DNA of 64,000 bases from Mrakia gelida (Eukaryota > Basidiomycota > Tremellomycetes > Cystofilobasidiales > Mrakiaceae): NCBI GenBank assembly GCA_024345305.1, contig BRON01000020.1, forward strand, positions 372,001 to 436,000, in the 5' to 3' direction. The translations under genes were made by a program, and so were the position numbers. Below are positions 1 through 12,609 of the stretch, one piece after another; positions within the stretch are counted from its first letter, which is position 1, and each line of letters opens with the position of its first letter. Below the pieces are notes generated by a model. The model made no database searches, was not told the DNA's origin, and saw only the letters and a program-made list of their open reading frames with translations.

Positions 1-3000
1 CGAACAAGAACGAAGACGAACGACGCGAACAAGGGAAAGGAAGGACGACTCACCCTGCCACTGAAGAACCATACCCTGGAACTCGTTGTTGAAGATGAGC
101 ACCTTGACTCCGATGTTGTACTGGGAAGCGGTCTGGAGCTCCATGGCGGTCATGGAGAAGGACGCGTCTCCGTCGATGTCGACGACGGTCTTGTGAGGAG
201 CGGCGACCTTGGCTCCGATGGCGGAGGGAAGTCCGAAACCCATGGTTCCGAGTCCTCCAGACGAAACTGTTGTGCGAACGAAGAAGGAGAGGGAGAAGAG
301 TCAGCAAGAGGGAAGAGAGCGAGACGAAACGCGTCGGCGAAGAGGGGACGAGAGAAAGATGATAAGACGTACCCCAGGATCGAGGCGACCTCCATCGGTA
401 GTGCTGACAAGCCCACATCTGATGCTGTCCGACTCCGGTGGTGATGATGACGTTCTCCTCTGCGAAAAAGAAAAGGCGAAGAAACGACGCGACGACGGTC
501 AGCTCTCGAGTTCTCCCAACTCTCCCATCGCTCCCTCCTACCCAGGATAGCACTCCTCGTCCAGCCCCCAACCTCTCCAACCGAAGAACGAAAAGGGCGA
601 TCCAACTCACTTCCAATAGCCTCCGCCTGCCTATCCAACTCCTCAACAACCTCCTGAGGCTTCATCCTCTCTCCCTTCTTACTAGGCACGTAGACGAACG
701 GGTACTTCTCCTTCCACTCCTTGACCTTGGCGAACCACTCCTTTCGAGGGGAGAACTCGATCTGAGGCACGAGAGCTTCCATGGACGCGACGACGTCTCC
801 GAGAACGGGGATGGTAGCCTGGACGACCTTGTTGATGTTCTTGGGCTGAATCTCGAAGTGGATGATTCCTCCGTTTCCAGCAGCAGCGGCAGCTCGAGCA
901 GCGGGGGCGAAGGCTGTTTGCGAGAGAGGGAGAGAGAGAGGAGAGGTCAGAAGACGAAGAAGGAGAGGAAGAGAGAGAGGGAGGGCGGGAAGGAGGGAGG
1001 GAGGGAGGGAGGGAGAGAGACGCGACGAAGGACTCACTATCGACCTTTCCAGTGACTCGATCATCGAACCTAGCTCCGAGAGCGATGATCACATCGGCCT
1101 CCTGCATAGCCAAGTTGGCGTACGCACTCCCGTGCATCCCGAGCATATGCAGCGCTCGATCCTCGATCTTCTCGTCGAAAGCTCCCAATCCCTGAAGGGT
1201 CGTGCACACAGGGATGTTTCCGTTCTTGGAAAGCAACTCGAGGAGCTCGGGACCTCGAGGGCTCGAGAGGACTCCGTTTCCACAGTACACGACGGGTCGC
1301 TTGGCTCCGTTGATGAGTTTGGCGGCGGCGGAGATGAGAGCGTCGTCTCCTGCTGAGGTGGTGGAGGTAGGGGAAGGAAGACCGGGAGCGAGTCCTGGGG
1401 TGATGGACTTGACGAGGATGGGGTGTCGAAGGATACCGGCTGTGATGTCCTTGGGGAGATCGACGAGAACGGGTCCTGGTCGACCGGAGGTGGCGATCTT
1501 GAAGGCTTCGTTGATTCGACGAGGGAGCTCAGAGATGTCCTTGACCATGACGTTCCACTTGGTGCAGGATCGAGAGATACCGATAACGTCGGCCTCCTGG
1601 AAGGCGTCGGATCCGATGGCGGAGGTGGCGACTGAGGAAAAGAAGGAAGGAAGCGAGAGGTCAGCAAGAGAGCGGGAGGAAAGAGCCGACGCGAAAGAGC
1701 GAGCTCACCTTGACCACAGAAGACGACCATGGGGATACCGTCAGAGAGAGCATCCTGCATGGGAGTGATGACATTGGTAGCTCCAGGTCTGTAGAGGAGA
1801 AGAGAGACGGTCGATCAGCTTTAGTCGTGAGCGTCGAAGGAGAAACGAAAAGGGAAATTGAGCTCACCCGGACGTGACGAGACAAACTCCAGGCTTTCCA
1901 GAAACCCTCGCGTATCCCTCAGCCATGTGCCCAGCTCCTTGCTCGTGACGAGGAAGGACAAAGTCGAAGTGTTTCGAGTTGTAGATGGCATCGAAGACGG
2001 GAAGGATGGCTCCCTGAGCGAAAGAAGAGGGGAGGAATCGTCAGTTTCGAGCTCTCGTCGGTCGAGAGAGAGAGAGCAGAACGAACTCCAGGGTAACCGA
2101 ACACGTTCTTGACGTCGTGTCTGAGCATCATCTCGTGGAAGATCTCTCCACCAGTCATTCCAACAAACCTGCAGCCAGCGAAAACGAAGGAGGAAAAAGG
2201 TCAGCCTTGGAAGGGAAGGTGGAGGGCTGAAACGACCGAGGCCAGGCCCGTTCTCGAAATTTCATTTGAACGAGAGAAGGGAGAGATAAGGGAAGGATGA
2301 AGAAGAGAGAAGAGGAACGTACGAGTAATCCCACTCAGCATGCGACTTCTTCATGGCCTCGGGCGAAGGATCAGGGTAGTGAGGAGGGCTCTGGAAATTT
2401 GGGGAGGGAGCTTCGCGGCTAAGGAGGAGGAGAGAGAGAGGTGAAGGGAGAGCGAGGTCAGCTTCTGAACGAGACGGAGAGCAGGGATCGAGGAAGGGAG
2501 TTGCAGGAGTGTAGAGCCTAGCGTGAGGTCCCTCTATAGAGCATGACCTCTGACGAGCATGCTCTGAAAAGTTAGAGGGAGCGAACGAGAAGAGGTGGTT
2601 TCGCTTTCGGGTTGAGCACCCGCGAACCGGGTCCTCCCTCTCTCCTTCCAACCTCACTGCTGCTACACCCTTGAGCTCTATCGACTCAAATCGAACTCGA
2701 GGACCTCCCTCAGACTCTCCTCATCAGCCCTGACCCGTTTTTGAAGCAAGAAAATGTACTCACACGACGGCAGCAGCAGCCTTTTGCTTTGTGGACGAGA
2801 TCAACCTCGAGTGAAGAGTCGCGTTCATCCTCGCCTTCGCATCAGGAGAGATGGCGAAGGAAGCTCCTTTGGAAGGAGGGATGTTGCCGAGGGAGGAGGA
2901 GTGATAACGTTGAGTGGACTGGTAGTGCGAAGTCGAGGTCGATGCGATGGAGGAGGTACAGGAGGCCGAGGAGAGGACTCGACGGGAGGTCGAGGACGTT

Positions 3001-3134
3001 GAGGTGCGGAGCATCCTGGAAGAAAGGACGGCTCTGGTAGTTTTGAAGATGGGAGAGCTGGGACGGTGGAGAGGGCCTTGAGGCGAAGGGTGCGAGGTTG
3101 GTCGATAGATGAGGGTGTTCTGGTTGGAGTTCAA
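1..3134 (-). CDS. ILV2: Acetolactate synthase catalytic subunit (partial, C-terminus off the left edge)
   Basis: This ThDP enzyme joins two pyruvates (or pyruvate and 2-ketobutyrate) at the first common step of valine, leucine and isoleucine synthesis, in mitochondria. Nine exons are visible: 2764-3134, 2323-2418, 2087-2168, 1868-2013, 1709-1788, 1038-1631, 611-913, about 371-465 and 54-266. The last intron runs off the window. The N-terminus is rich in Ser, Arg and Thr without acidic residues, a mitochondrial presequence. The ThDP-binding N-domain ([22 protein letters not shown]), the central domain ([20 protein letters not shown]) and the C-terminal ThDP/Mg motif ([19 protein letters not shown], then [12 protein letters not shown]) are present. 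[14 protein letters not shown] is diagnostic for the family. The ATG at 3134 is the most upstream in-frame one; an internal Met near 3010 could also start. One donor is GTTCGT (near 2086). The family assignment is secure. Confidence 0.95.
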
Positions 3135-6100
3135 AGGGAGTGAAGGGAGGAGGGAAAGAGGAATGGAATCTGACTCGACCCCGCGCTCAGAGGGAAGCTT
3201 GTCGGCCGACGAATCAGAAAGGCTCTCTTTTCCGTCAATCTTTCATCTCCAGACAAAAAGCGCAGCAGACAAAGTTGTTGCTCTCAATCGAATCTGCACA
3301 CCCAGCTTTTCGACGATCTCTTTTGACGCAGAGGAAGGCGGGAAACGAGCTTCAAACAGGAGGAGGGAAGCGTGCTCACAGCCTTCCTCCCTTCGTGCTC
3401 CTCGAAATCTCGCTCGTGAAAACCTCAACCTCGCTCCTTCCCTCCCTCCCCTCATCAACCTCGCCAACCCATCTCCCTCTCAAGCCTTCTCCCTTCTCTT
3501 TTCTCGTCTCGCCTTCGCTTCTCTCACGATGAACTAACCTTGTAAAATGTGAGCACACCCTCTGCTCTCCTCTCCTCGTTCTCGTTCTCCCTCCCTCCTC
3601 CCTCTCCCTCCTCCCTCCCCCTCCTCAACACCCCAACGACACTTGCGATGAAGAGAGATATTCACACTGTCTGCCAGCGGAAGAGCTTCATAACCTCCCC
3701 GCGATGTAGATAATCCACAACGGTATCTGACGCATCCCCTCACCCAACCACCCTGCTTTCGACCGACCCAAAAAACGACCGAACGAACGAACGCGAGAAG
3801 AACGGTTGTACTGACTCTTTCCTTCCTTCCTTGCGAACAGTGATCATGACTTTGATGTCTGCCCCCTGAACCTTTTACTTGCTTGCTTTCTTGGTTGGGA
3901 GTCGTGTAGCGAGAGGAGGAGGATGGGCTGAGGAGGGAAGGACGAGGATTGATTCGATGTTCGCTTGCAGACCCAAATTTTGTGCTCTCGGTTCAGGAAA
4001 GCAGGGTCATCGAGTTGGAGTCAGGATGTTGGTGTACTGAGAGATGAAGAGAGCTGAGGTGGGCTGTGTTGATGAAGGAGGTACGCTCGAAGGAGGGAAA
4101 GAAAGCGTGAGGTGGGCTGAAAGTTGTTGAGCTCGAAGAGACGGCAGATTCTCGTCTTTCCTGGCCGCTTTGCTTCTCCCGCGATGGCCTAGACTGCAGC
4201 TATGGATGCGCGAAACTCGCAGGCAGCAGACGGAGCTGTCGCTTGTGCGCTCTCGAGAAAAGAAAATCTGAAGAAGCGAAGGGGGTTGAGCTGACCTTCG
4301 AACCCTCCCTCCCTCGACCTTCGCTCGATCAATCTTGCACCAGCAGATCTTCAGACCACTTCCTTCTTCTCAGGTCTCAATGACGTGCGAGCTGAGCAAG
4401 CTTTTCTTCGTAGCAAGGAAAGGTAAATCCGGAAGCCCGGGTCGTCGAGCTCGAGACCAGAAGGACGGAGGACGCGCGTCGCTCGACGAGGTTCCTCTTC
4501 CTTTCTTCATTCCTGGCATCAAACTTCATCGTATAACAGTGAAATATCAAATCAAGAGTGTCCGACAGGAATCGTCGAAGAGGATCTTGGTTGTCGAACA
4601 GGATCGTAGAAGAGCGAGACGACGCAAACGACGAGAGACTCACGCGTCGCTGGTTTTCACCATCCTTCGAGCTGCGACCCAAGGTTCGATCAGCTGCGAG
4701 GTTTGGCCTCGTTGCGTTTATTGACGTCCTGGAACTCGGAATCTACAGTGATAAAGCAGTCAATGACCCTCTAGGCGACGCAAAGCGCGTCGGTTTGTCT
4801 CTCGACGTCAACAGCTGCAGAGCATCAGTACCAGGAGCGGAATGGTACTTCTCAGGTCCATCACTCCTGGACACTGGGTAGCATGGCAGCTGAAGGCATG
4901 GCTTTGGAGCCAAGGGGAAAGCGAGAAAGAGAGACGAAAGAACAAAAAGAACGAGCTCGCGCCTCTTCCAGCTGAGATGGGAATTCAACGTCGAGCCATA
5001 GAGAGCAGAGGTTGTTGAAACACTACGCCAGAGGCTCGAGTCGGACCCGAACTCAGCTGTTGAACCTAGCCCGACGACGAAAGAAAAAGGAGAGACGAGC
5101 GATGCGACGCGTCAGTCACTTGGATTGCAGAGGATTGCGACGAGCGAGGTATGCAGATGTGTCGTTTCTGGGACTGAATACGCATGCGATACTCGCCGCC
5201 TCAGCGAAGAAAGCGACCTTCGTCGGAACAGGAACAAGGAGAGAGGAAAGAACGAGAGCGTTCGACAGCCTCGCAACTCTCTCGATCGATGGCTCGCCGG
5301 TTGAGTCCCGAAAGGTTGAAGGGCTATTGGTGAAGCTCTCATCCTTCCGGAGGACATCTTTCGACGCCCTATCGAGAGAGAGAGAATCAGGCGTGATGAG
5401 AGGAAAGGAAGAAAAACCAAGACGCGACGCGAATCACGCCTTTCTAGGTCTCAACTTGCCTGCTGGGGATCGCAAAAGAGACCGAGAACAAAGCTCATAC
5501 ACAGGGCTCGTTCTCAGCTCAAGTGCGATCTCTGAGCGCTCGAGAGAAACCAAGAATGAACTCTCAAAACGTCCCGTAGCGTCGTGCAACTCCTGCTGCC
5601 TCCGATGCGTCCTTCGCTTTCCATCTTCTGTTGAAGACGGCCAGCCACGAACGAAACAGGGAACGCAGCTGCGAGTTTGCTCAGACAGGGAGATGAAGGG
5701 AGGAGAACCAAAAGGGAAGTGCGAGGGCGACGCGTCGAGCAAAAAGCGAAGTGGCTTCCCTCGTTCTGCTCAAAGAGCCTGATCGCTGGGCGAAGATCCG
5801 ACGTCCTGGCTTTCGGAGAAAGAAGTCTTTCACTGGTAGCAGAGAGAAGGATCTGAACGAACAAGCGAGGAGGTCCGAACAAAGCGAAAGGAGGAACGGG
5901 TGAGTTACGCGTCGCGATCGTCCAAAGGACGGAACGAACGAGAGAGACATACGGTCAGGAAGAAGGGAAGCACATCCCACCGGCTTCGCACCGATGCAAG
6001 ATCGACCCTTCTCTCGAGATGAAGGAAGAGGAAGATCTGGCAGGGACGAGCTTCGGGGGATGAACGTCTTCGTTCGATTTTTAAGTTGGTCGCGAGGGTC

Positions 6101-7200
6101 GCTTCCCGTCTTTTCTCGACGACATCGAGTGGACGGAGACTCAAGACGAGATTTGGAGACAGAGTGATCAAGGAAGATAGAGTTGAAAGAAGAGGAGAGA
6201 GAGGAGAAATAGAGAAACGAAAGAGGAAAGATCAAAGGAGCGAGTGACCCTCGCGCTCGGAGTCCACTCACCAGCTGAGAGAACGCGTCGCACTCTGGTC
6301 ATCTTCCTCAAGCGAGGATATCAACCAGAGTCGAAGCTCTTCTTTCACAAGCTGGCGAGCGAAACACAGACGAGCTGAAAGGATCGAGACGAACGAGAAG
6401 CGGCACTTTCTTCCGCCTCGCTCGCAAGGAACCACTCTTTGAGGCAGCGAACAACCCGCTGGAAGAATGAAGACTCAAGCTTCCAGAGAAATGTGCTTGA
6501 TCAGAGCGTGGCCCAAACGAAGGGAAAGGGGGAAACGAAAGAAGAGAGAGGGGAGAGGGGAGAGGGGAGGAAGGGGAAGTGACTCGCTCGCTCCAGGCTC
6601 TCGGTCGCCACCCGCCGTTCCTCATCTCTCCTACGAGGATGTGCAAAGTGGGTAGCGGTGCAACGAGAAAGCGAGCGAGAGACTCCCCCAACGAAGGGCG
6701 ATGGAAGGAGAGAAAGAAGAGTGAAACGAGAAGGGACGGGACGCTCCACACCTTCGCCCGTCGAGAAGCAGATCGCTGACCTCGTCTGCTGCCACTCCCT
6801 ACTCGTTCATCCGAGGATGGGAATTAGCGAGCTGGAACGGACGAGTTCCAACGAATAGCCCACGGAACCGAGAAATCGGGATGGTGGTGAAGGGAGAAGA
6901 GGAGACGAACGAGAAGTGGCGCGGTTGGTTGGAGCGTGGCGATTTCGGAGTCAAATCCGCTCTCCCCTCCTTCATTTTTTTCGACACCTCTCTTTTCGTG
7001 TGCTGAAAGGAGTCGGACGACGAAGGCGAAGAAAGCAGGGGGAACCAAACGAGGACCAAAAAAGGAACGAAGTCGAGGTCGACGCGTCCTGCCTCGCCTC
7101 CCCTCTTCCTCGTCCCTTCCCTTCCCTTCCCTTCCCTCTCTCCCATCATACCAAGACACACATACACATCCAATCCTCCCCCTGCCTCCAACCCACCCAC
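3135..7200. other. 4-kb stretch without a recognisable gene
   Basis: Open frames exist on both strands (for example 5012-5782 +, 5681-6271 -), but their translations are runs of Arg, Ser and Glu with no domain, no hydrophobic pattern and no consistent splice signals. The first few hundred bases must hold the ILV2 promoter. A pyrimidine-rich tract with CAG at 3825-3840 looks like an acceptor, so a noncoding or UTR-only transcript is possible. GACGCGTC palindromes occur at about 5106, 5729 and 7080. No tRNA, repeat array or transposon ends were recognised. Confidence 0.5.
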
Positions 7201-8752
7201 TTATTCCCTCTTCCTCCCACTCGGGGGCGGCGGCAACATGAACATCCCCCCTCCCGCTCCCCCTCCTGCAACCTCCTTCTTCTTCTCCTTCGGTTTCCCC
7301 CCTCCAGGGATCTGGATCGAGAACGTCTGACCCTCCTTGAGGGAGAAATCTCGTTTAGGTTCGGCGGGTTTGGAAGGACCGGAGGAGGATGAGGAAGAGG
7401 AGGTTGGGGGTGTGGTGAGTCGTTTGAGGTGGTCTTGGAGTGCGACTGTGAGAGGTGGGAGGGGGGAGGGGTGAGTGAGTGGGTGGGGGGAACGGAGGAG
7501 CGAGGAGAGGAGGTTAGTGGGGGGCAAGTGGGCGAAAAAAAGGGGAGGGAAGGGGAAGGAAGGGTGGGATGAGACGAACCATTGAAATCGAACGCGTCGC
7601 CTCGTTCGTCGAATCTGAAGAGACGAAAAACGGAACAGCGAAAGCGTCAGCTTCGCTCTTTACACCCCAGCAACCGAGCCTTCTGAACCCTCATTCCTCC
7701 ATTCGCCCGCTCCCTCGCCAGCGAAACGAGCAATCTCGGAACAACAACGCGATCTCAACTCGACAAAACGAACTCACCCCATCCCAACACTAGCCTTCCT
7801 CCCTTGCTCATCCACGATTCTGAGGACGAAGTATCTTGACGAGTCCAAGACGGGTTCGACGGAGGTTCCTGGAGGTGGGTAGGGGCAGTTGGCGAAGGGT
7901 TCTCCGGTGTTGGGGTCCTGGGAGGAGATGGAAGGGAGGGGTCAGTTTGGGTTTGGAGGGACGCTGGGAGGTTGGGTTGATGGGAGGGAGTGAGGATAGG
8001 ATAGGGAAGATGAGTAGAGTGGAATGTATGCGGATTTAGAATGGAGCGAAAGAAGGGAGGCGGACGAGCCCATCTCGCGGGAAGGGAGGAAGGGGAGAGG
8101 GTGAGCTCGAGCTCGTTCCCTCTGCTCTTCTCCTTCCTCTCCATCCCACCCTCAGCTCTCGTCCTCCTCATTCTCCCTCCTACCAACCCAACCTAGCTTT
8201 CAGCCAAGTGCATACACCCCCACCCCACCCCTCCTCCTCTTCCCTGCCCTCTCCCCCTCTCATCTACTCAACCATCTCGCCCGCTCCCCTCCTCGCCTCC
8301 CTTGTCCTCCCCTCTCTCCTCCCTCCCGTCCCCCCTCCCCCCCCCCCCCCTCCATTTCGCCAAAGCGTCGTCTACTCACCTCCAACTTCAAAACAGCCAG
8401 CCCTTTACTCTCCACGATCCTCAACCTGCCTTGCCACATGAACGCCTGCTCCCCCCATTCAGCGGCCTTCCACCCAGCTAACGAAGGGCGGGTGGGGATC
8501 TTGTACACTGTGAGCGACGAGGCGAGCGAAGGCGGGAGGGGGTGAGAGAGCGGACCAAGAGGAGGATAAGGGGGGTTAGTAAGACGTTAATCAACGGAGG
8601 TGTAAGGGGGGTTGTAGGGCAAACGGGATGAAGGAGGACGACGAGCTGGGCTCAAGTCGAGTTGAGTTTGGGATGGACGAACCTTTCACGTCTCTACAGA
8701 TGAAGAGGATCGATTCGATCACGTCTTCCGTGTCGAGAAGGTTGCCGGACAT
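7201..8752 (-). CDS. NECAP-family (DUF1681) clathrin-coat-associated protein
   Basis: NECAP proteins bind AP-2 and accessory factors through a PH-like fold and tune clathrin-mediated endocytosis. Five exons fit: 8683-8752, 8380-8507, 7778-7917, 7580-7614 and 7201-7445. The start MSGNLLDTEDVIESILF leads into VYKIPTRPSLAGWKAAEWG. Next come FANCPYPPPGTSVEPVLDSS, RYFVLRIVDEQGRKASVGMG and DERGDAFDFN with VALQDHLK, all hallmark segments of the domain in the right order. The tail is Ser/Pro/Lys-rich, and FSLKEGQTFSIQIPG matches the conserved region after the PH-like fold. Intron 2 (7918-8379, 462 nt) is unusually long and holds a 14-base C tract; introns 1 and 4 use GTTCGT donors. The gene lies about 320 bp downstream of TIM54 in the same orientation. 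The family call is firm. Confidence 0.92.
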
Positions 8753-9069
8753 GCTTGCTTGGGTGGGAGCGAGAAGAGAAAAAGGGAAAGGTGGGTGGGT
8801 GCGGGAGAGGCAGATGGAGGGATGGAAGGAGGTGGAGGAGAGGTTCGAGCTGAGCTTCGTTGAAGTGAAAGGGCGGAGAGCGGGGGCAGATGTTGTTCGA
8901 GAGCAGTTTTTCTGTTGAAGGGTATAGCAGCTCAAGATCAGATCTACTACGACGAAGAACTTCTCCTCCTCTTCGTGTTGTTCTTCCTTGCTTTTCAACG
9001 AACAAAGCTCGCCCACCTCCTTCCTCTTCTCCTCGCGCGTCTCATCCAGTACAATTCCCTCCATCAAGA

Positions 9070-10941
9070 TCACACAAACTCGCTCCTCACCTTCCCCCCA
9101 TCCTCCGAACCCAAACTATCCCCCTGTTCATCCCACTTCCAAACCCCAAACCTCCCTTCCAACCCCTCCTCCCACGCAACCCCACTCCCCTTCCTCAAGA
9201 TCCTGTATCCCTCCAGATCCTTCCTCGCTCGTCTCTCGCGCTTGATCCTCTCCTCCTTCAGCTCGTCCAGAGTGGGTGGAGTGTGTTTGAGTTCGGCGTC
9301 GGTGTAGGCTGCGAAAACGAACGAAACGGAGGGGAGGAGAGAGAGGAGTTAGTTTGGAACGTTGGGACGACGACGACGCGTTCGAGACGGAGAAAAAGGA
9401 AGGGAATGGGATGAGAGTAAGGACTGGACTCACGTCTCCCCCCCTTAATCTCCCAAGCCTTCTTCACCCTCCCCTCCAAAGCCTTATAGTAAGCCTTCAT
9501 CCTCTCCTCCACCTGTTCAGGAACCTTCTCAAAGTTCTTCGGCACCTTCTTCTCTCCCATCTCCACATCCCAATCCACCAACCCCCCTCCCTGCCTCAGC
9601 GTCTCCCCCTGCAGCGTTACGTCCGTGGTAGGTTTGAACGAGCTCGTGGGCGCCTCAGTAAGGTCGTGCTCAGTTGAGGGATGGGAAAGGATGAACGCGA
9701 GTGCGGCTTCTCCTCCTAGTTTGACTTGAGCGGTGGTGTTGAACCATTGGTAGATGGATCGGGGGATGGAGGTGAAGCCTAGATTGGGGTGGTAAGGGAT
9801 GAGGAGGATGGGTGGGTGAGCGGGGAGGGTGGAGGGGGTGGGGGGGAGGGGAGTGGGTTCGGCGACGAGGACGGGTTCGGAGGGAGAGGGAGGCGAGGAG
9901 GGAGGAGAAGTGAACTGAGCCATTTTGGATGCTGGGAGATGGGTGAGAGGGAAGAGGTTGACTTTGGGTTCGGTGGCTGCGAGTTCTTCCTCTGTTGGTG
10001 GAGGAGGAGGAGGAGGAGGGAGGTCCTTGAGTGCTGGATCGTCGAAGATGGACTGGTCGAGTTGGTTGATCCATTTTGATTCGTCCTGAGGATCTTCCTT
10101 CCACCCTTGACGGAGTCCTTCCATGTACTCCTTGAGAGATTGCCGTCCTACGAGAATGATTCCACCTTCGAGATCTTGGGCTCGTTTCTCGGAGGGAGTG
10201 AGGAGGGTGTGAATCGCTCGAGGAGGAGGAGCAGAGACGGAGGAGAGGCGGAGGTCGTGGTATTGCTTCGCGACAAGGTCCGTGAGAGAGGAGTAGTTGG
10301 GAAGGATGGGGAGGGTGTAGTCAATGGCTGCTGCGACGAGGTAGGGCTGCAAAGAGGAAGAGGACGAGGGGAAAAGGAAGGAGTAAGGGAACGAAGAAAG
10401 GGAAAAGGTCAGCTCGAGCTCTCTCGTTTCTTCCTTCCCTCCCTCCTTTTTTCTCTCCTTGCTCCCCTCCTGTCTCCCTTTCGCTCGAACTCACCTTTAC
10501 ATATCTCTTCCACCAAGCAGCTGCCTTGCCGTCCTCCTCTCCAGGCCATCGTGAAGCGTAAACAGCCGCTGTCCTAACTCTTCCGAGCGCTCCTCCTTCC
10601 ATGGGTAGCGTCGAAAGGTGAGCGACTCGATCCAAGTACCGCTGCTTCAGAGCCTTCGCCTTCTGACGATCATCGTACCAGAGGTACGTGGGGATGGTGA
10701 CCACGGCGGCGAAGATGAACCAGTTCTTGGAAGGAAGCTTCTTGGGGAGAGAGAAGGAGGGGATCCCAGTGTAGTTGGGCACCTTCGGAGGAGGAAGAGC
10801 TTTGGGAGGAGAGGGAACGGCTGGAGGGATCACTGGCACGACCGGAGTGGAAGTTGGAGGGGTGGAGGGGGTGGGAGAAGATGCTGGTGATGTTGATGTT
10901 GGGGTAGAAGTGGGAGGGGGTGTCGAAGAAGGGTTCTCCAT
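9070..10941 (-). CDS. TIM54: Mitochondrial inner-membrane translocase subunit Tim54
   Basis: Tim54 belongs to the TIM22 complex, which inserts carrier proteins into the mitochondrial inner membrane. Three exons: 10495-10941, 9434-10346 and 9070-9308. A Pro/Ser/Thr-rich N-terminus precedes the family signature: LPSKNWFIFAAVVTIPTYLW, a single membrane span, then YDDRQKAKALKQRYLDRVAHLS. The body, which should face the intermembrane space, contains KPYLVAAAIDYT, LEGGIILVGRQSLKEYMEGLR and a late IPRSIYQWFNTTAQVKLGGEA. The C-terminal exon (YTDAELKHTPPTLDELKEER) ends at TGA 9070-9072. Low-complexity proline runs in the middle are a lineage-specific insertion. The splice phases join without forcing. 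The start at 10941 is the only good ATG before the membrane span. Confidence 0.9.
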
Positions 10942-11437
10942 CTTGGGAGGGGAGTCGACGTTGCTAGGTCAAAGAAGTCGAGGAAGCGTCGAAGCTCGTG
11001 AAATCTCGAGAGCTCCGTCGGCTCACCTCTCCGTCTTTTCTTGACCTTTGACGACCAGGACGGTTTCGACGAAATACTCGCATTCGAGCCCTCTCGAGTC
11101 TCTTCGTATCCGAGGGAAATTTGAAAAGGAGTCGACCAGGCAAACCTGGAGGGGAGGACAGCGCGGTGAGCTCGCTCGACGGTTCTTGATCCTTCCCACG
11201 CCTGACCTCTCCTCTCTCGACCCTTCCCCTTTCTCTCGAGTGAAAACTGAATGGAACAGCACAGCTTCTGACTGTAGCTCCTCGTATGGGGCTATCCGAC
11301 TTTCTCGTAAAGACGAGCCTGTCTCGCTTCCGATTCAGCCGCATCGTCCGTTACGTTCTGCTGAACACGACGACTGGAGCTTCTCTTTCCCTCTTTGACT
11401 CTCAGCTACGACCCCTCAGTCACCCAGTACTCGGGCT
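10942..11437. promoter_or_regulatory. Divergent intergenic region between TIM54 and the small membrane-protein gene
   Basis: About 500 bp between two outward-facing start codons; it must contain both promoters. Short CT-rich tracts are present, but I see no clear TATA box. GTGAGCTCG and CTGACC strings within it resemble intron signals, so a 5'-UTR intron for either gene is possible. Confidence 0.4.
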
Positions 11438-11978
11438 ATGTCCACGTCTGCATATTCGGCCTCTTCGTCTGTCGCTACCGTCGTCGCGGCCGCAAAGTTC
11501 GTCGTTCCTCTTCCGTCTCCCCTCGTCGCACTCTCATTGCCCTCTCTCTTTCCACGAGCCGCCGCTCTGACCACGACTTCCAACGTCTTCTCTCTTCCCT
11601 CTTCAATTCAGCACCTCCTCCAAATCAACCCGCTCCATCCACATCCTCGTCGGCGTCGTCGTCTCCCTCTTCTTCCTCGTCTCCCTCGCCCTCCTCGTCT
11701 TCCACCTTCGAATTCGTCGCAAGGATCGAGGCGACATCGAGAGCCGACTAGCTGTGAATCTCAAAGAGCGTCGAGCGAGAGGATTGGAGAGGGACGAGGG
11801 GAATGCGAGCGGAGAACGAATGGATCGGGTCGGCGGTCGCGTCGCGATTCCTCCTCCTGCTTACCATCAGGTGAGTTCTGGGTCTCGGAGATTGTTTGGG
11901 TCAAGGATATTTAAGGGACGCGTACCTGATCTCGGTTTTCAGAGCAACTCGGATGGAAGGGCCACCAGGACGACGTGA
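11438..11978 (+). CDS. Small single-pass membrane protein with a PPAY tail
   Basis: I do not recognise a named family. Three exons fit: an ATG at 11438 reading MSTSAYSASSSVATVVAAAK up to a GTTCGT donor, an exon from about 11617 to 11870, and a last exon from about 11941 to TGA 11976-11978. The product has a short Ser/Ala/Thr-rich N-terminus and one strong transmembrane helix (SIHILVGVVVSLFFLVSLAL), followed at once by LRIRRKDR, so the tail should be cytosolic. The tail is charged and carries IPPPAYHQ. A PPxY motif of this kind is known to bind WW domains of Rsp5/Nedd4 ubiquitin ligases, which suggests vacuolar sorting or an adaptor role (inference). Exon 1 is the weakest part of the model. 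Confidence 0.55.
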
Positions 11979-12609
11979 AAGCGGGGAGAGCGATGAAACG
12001 CGACGCGACGACTTTTGATGAATGAAGACGATCTGGACGACCTTTGATGACACATTCTCGTTCGGTTCAGCTCTCGCTAGCCATAAGTATCTGTCGACGT
12101 ACGAGAGACCTCTCACGAGCAGCGACAGGCGGGAAAGAAGTCGCGTCCGATGGTCTTTCGATTTCGCCCTCGCAGCTTTTCTCGTCCCGTTTTCGCCGTA
12201 TTTTCCTTCGAGAACAAGCCAAATCCTTCTACCAACCTTCTCTGGTCCTCCCTGACCCATATTTCCCTCCCTCTCAAGCTCCTCCTCTAAGAAGGGGTCA
12301 GTTTCCCACGCTTTCCGCAGACCTCTCCACTTCCCAAGGTCGAGCTCACCAAGCTGACGAACGCTCTCCCCTTCCCTCCGAAACTTCCTTTCTCACGATG
12401 GTCCTTCCTGAGCTTTCTCCCTCATCCACCACCCTCTCTCAGCTTTCCCATCCTCGTTCCCCGTACGAAGAAGGAGTATAAAACTTGTCAAGTTGACGAA
12501 CTTCCACCCAACCACATCCATCTTACTCGTTACACTCCTCCTTGGACTCGCTTCCTTCTTCCTCTCCTCAAGAACTCAACCCACCACCATCACCGCAACC
12601 CCTTCAGAT
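11979..12609. promoter_or_regulatory. Intergenic region upstream of the pirin gene
   Basis: About 630 bp with no credible coding sequence. It holds the 3' end of the preceding gene and the pirin promoter. A TATAAAA lies at 12477-12483, about 130 bp before the chosen ATG, and is preceded by long CT-rich tracts typical of fungal promoters. No start codon is in frame with the pirin exon between the TATA box and 12610. Confidence 0.5.
12477..12483 (+). promoter_or_regulatory. TATA box of the pirin gene
   Basis: TATAAAA lies 127 bp before the chosen ATG and is preceded by CT-rich DNA. It is the clearest TATA element seen in front of any gene in this window. Confidence 0.45.

Noticed and set aside
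5012..5782. 256-codon open frame on the plus strand
   Set aside because: The product is Arg/Ser/Lys-rich with no hydrophobic or domain pattern and no splice context. The reverse strand is equally open, as expected for GC-rich noncoding DNA here.
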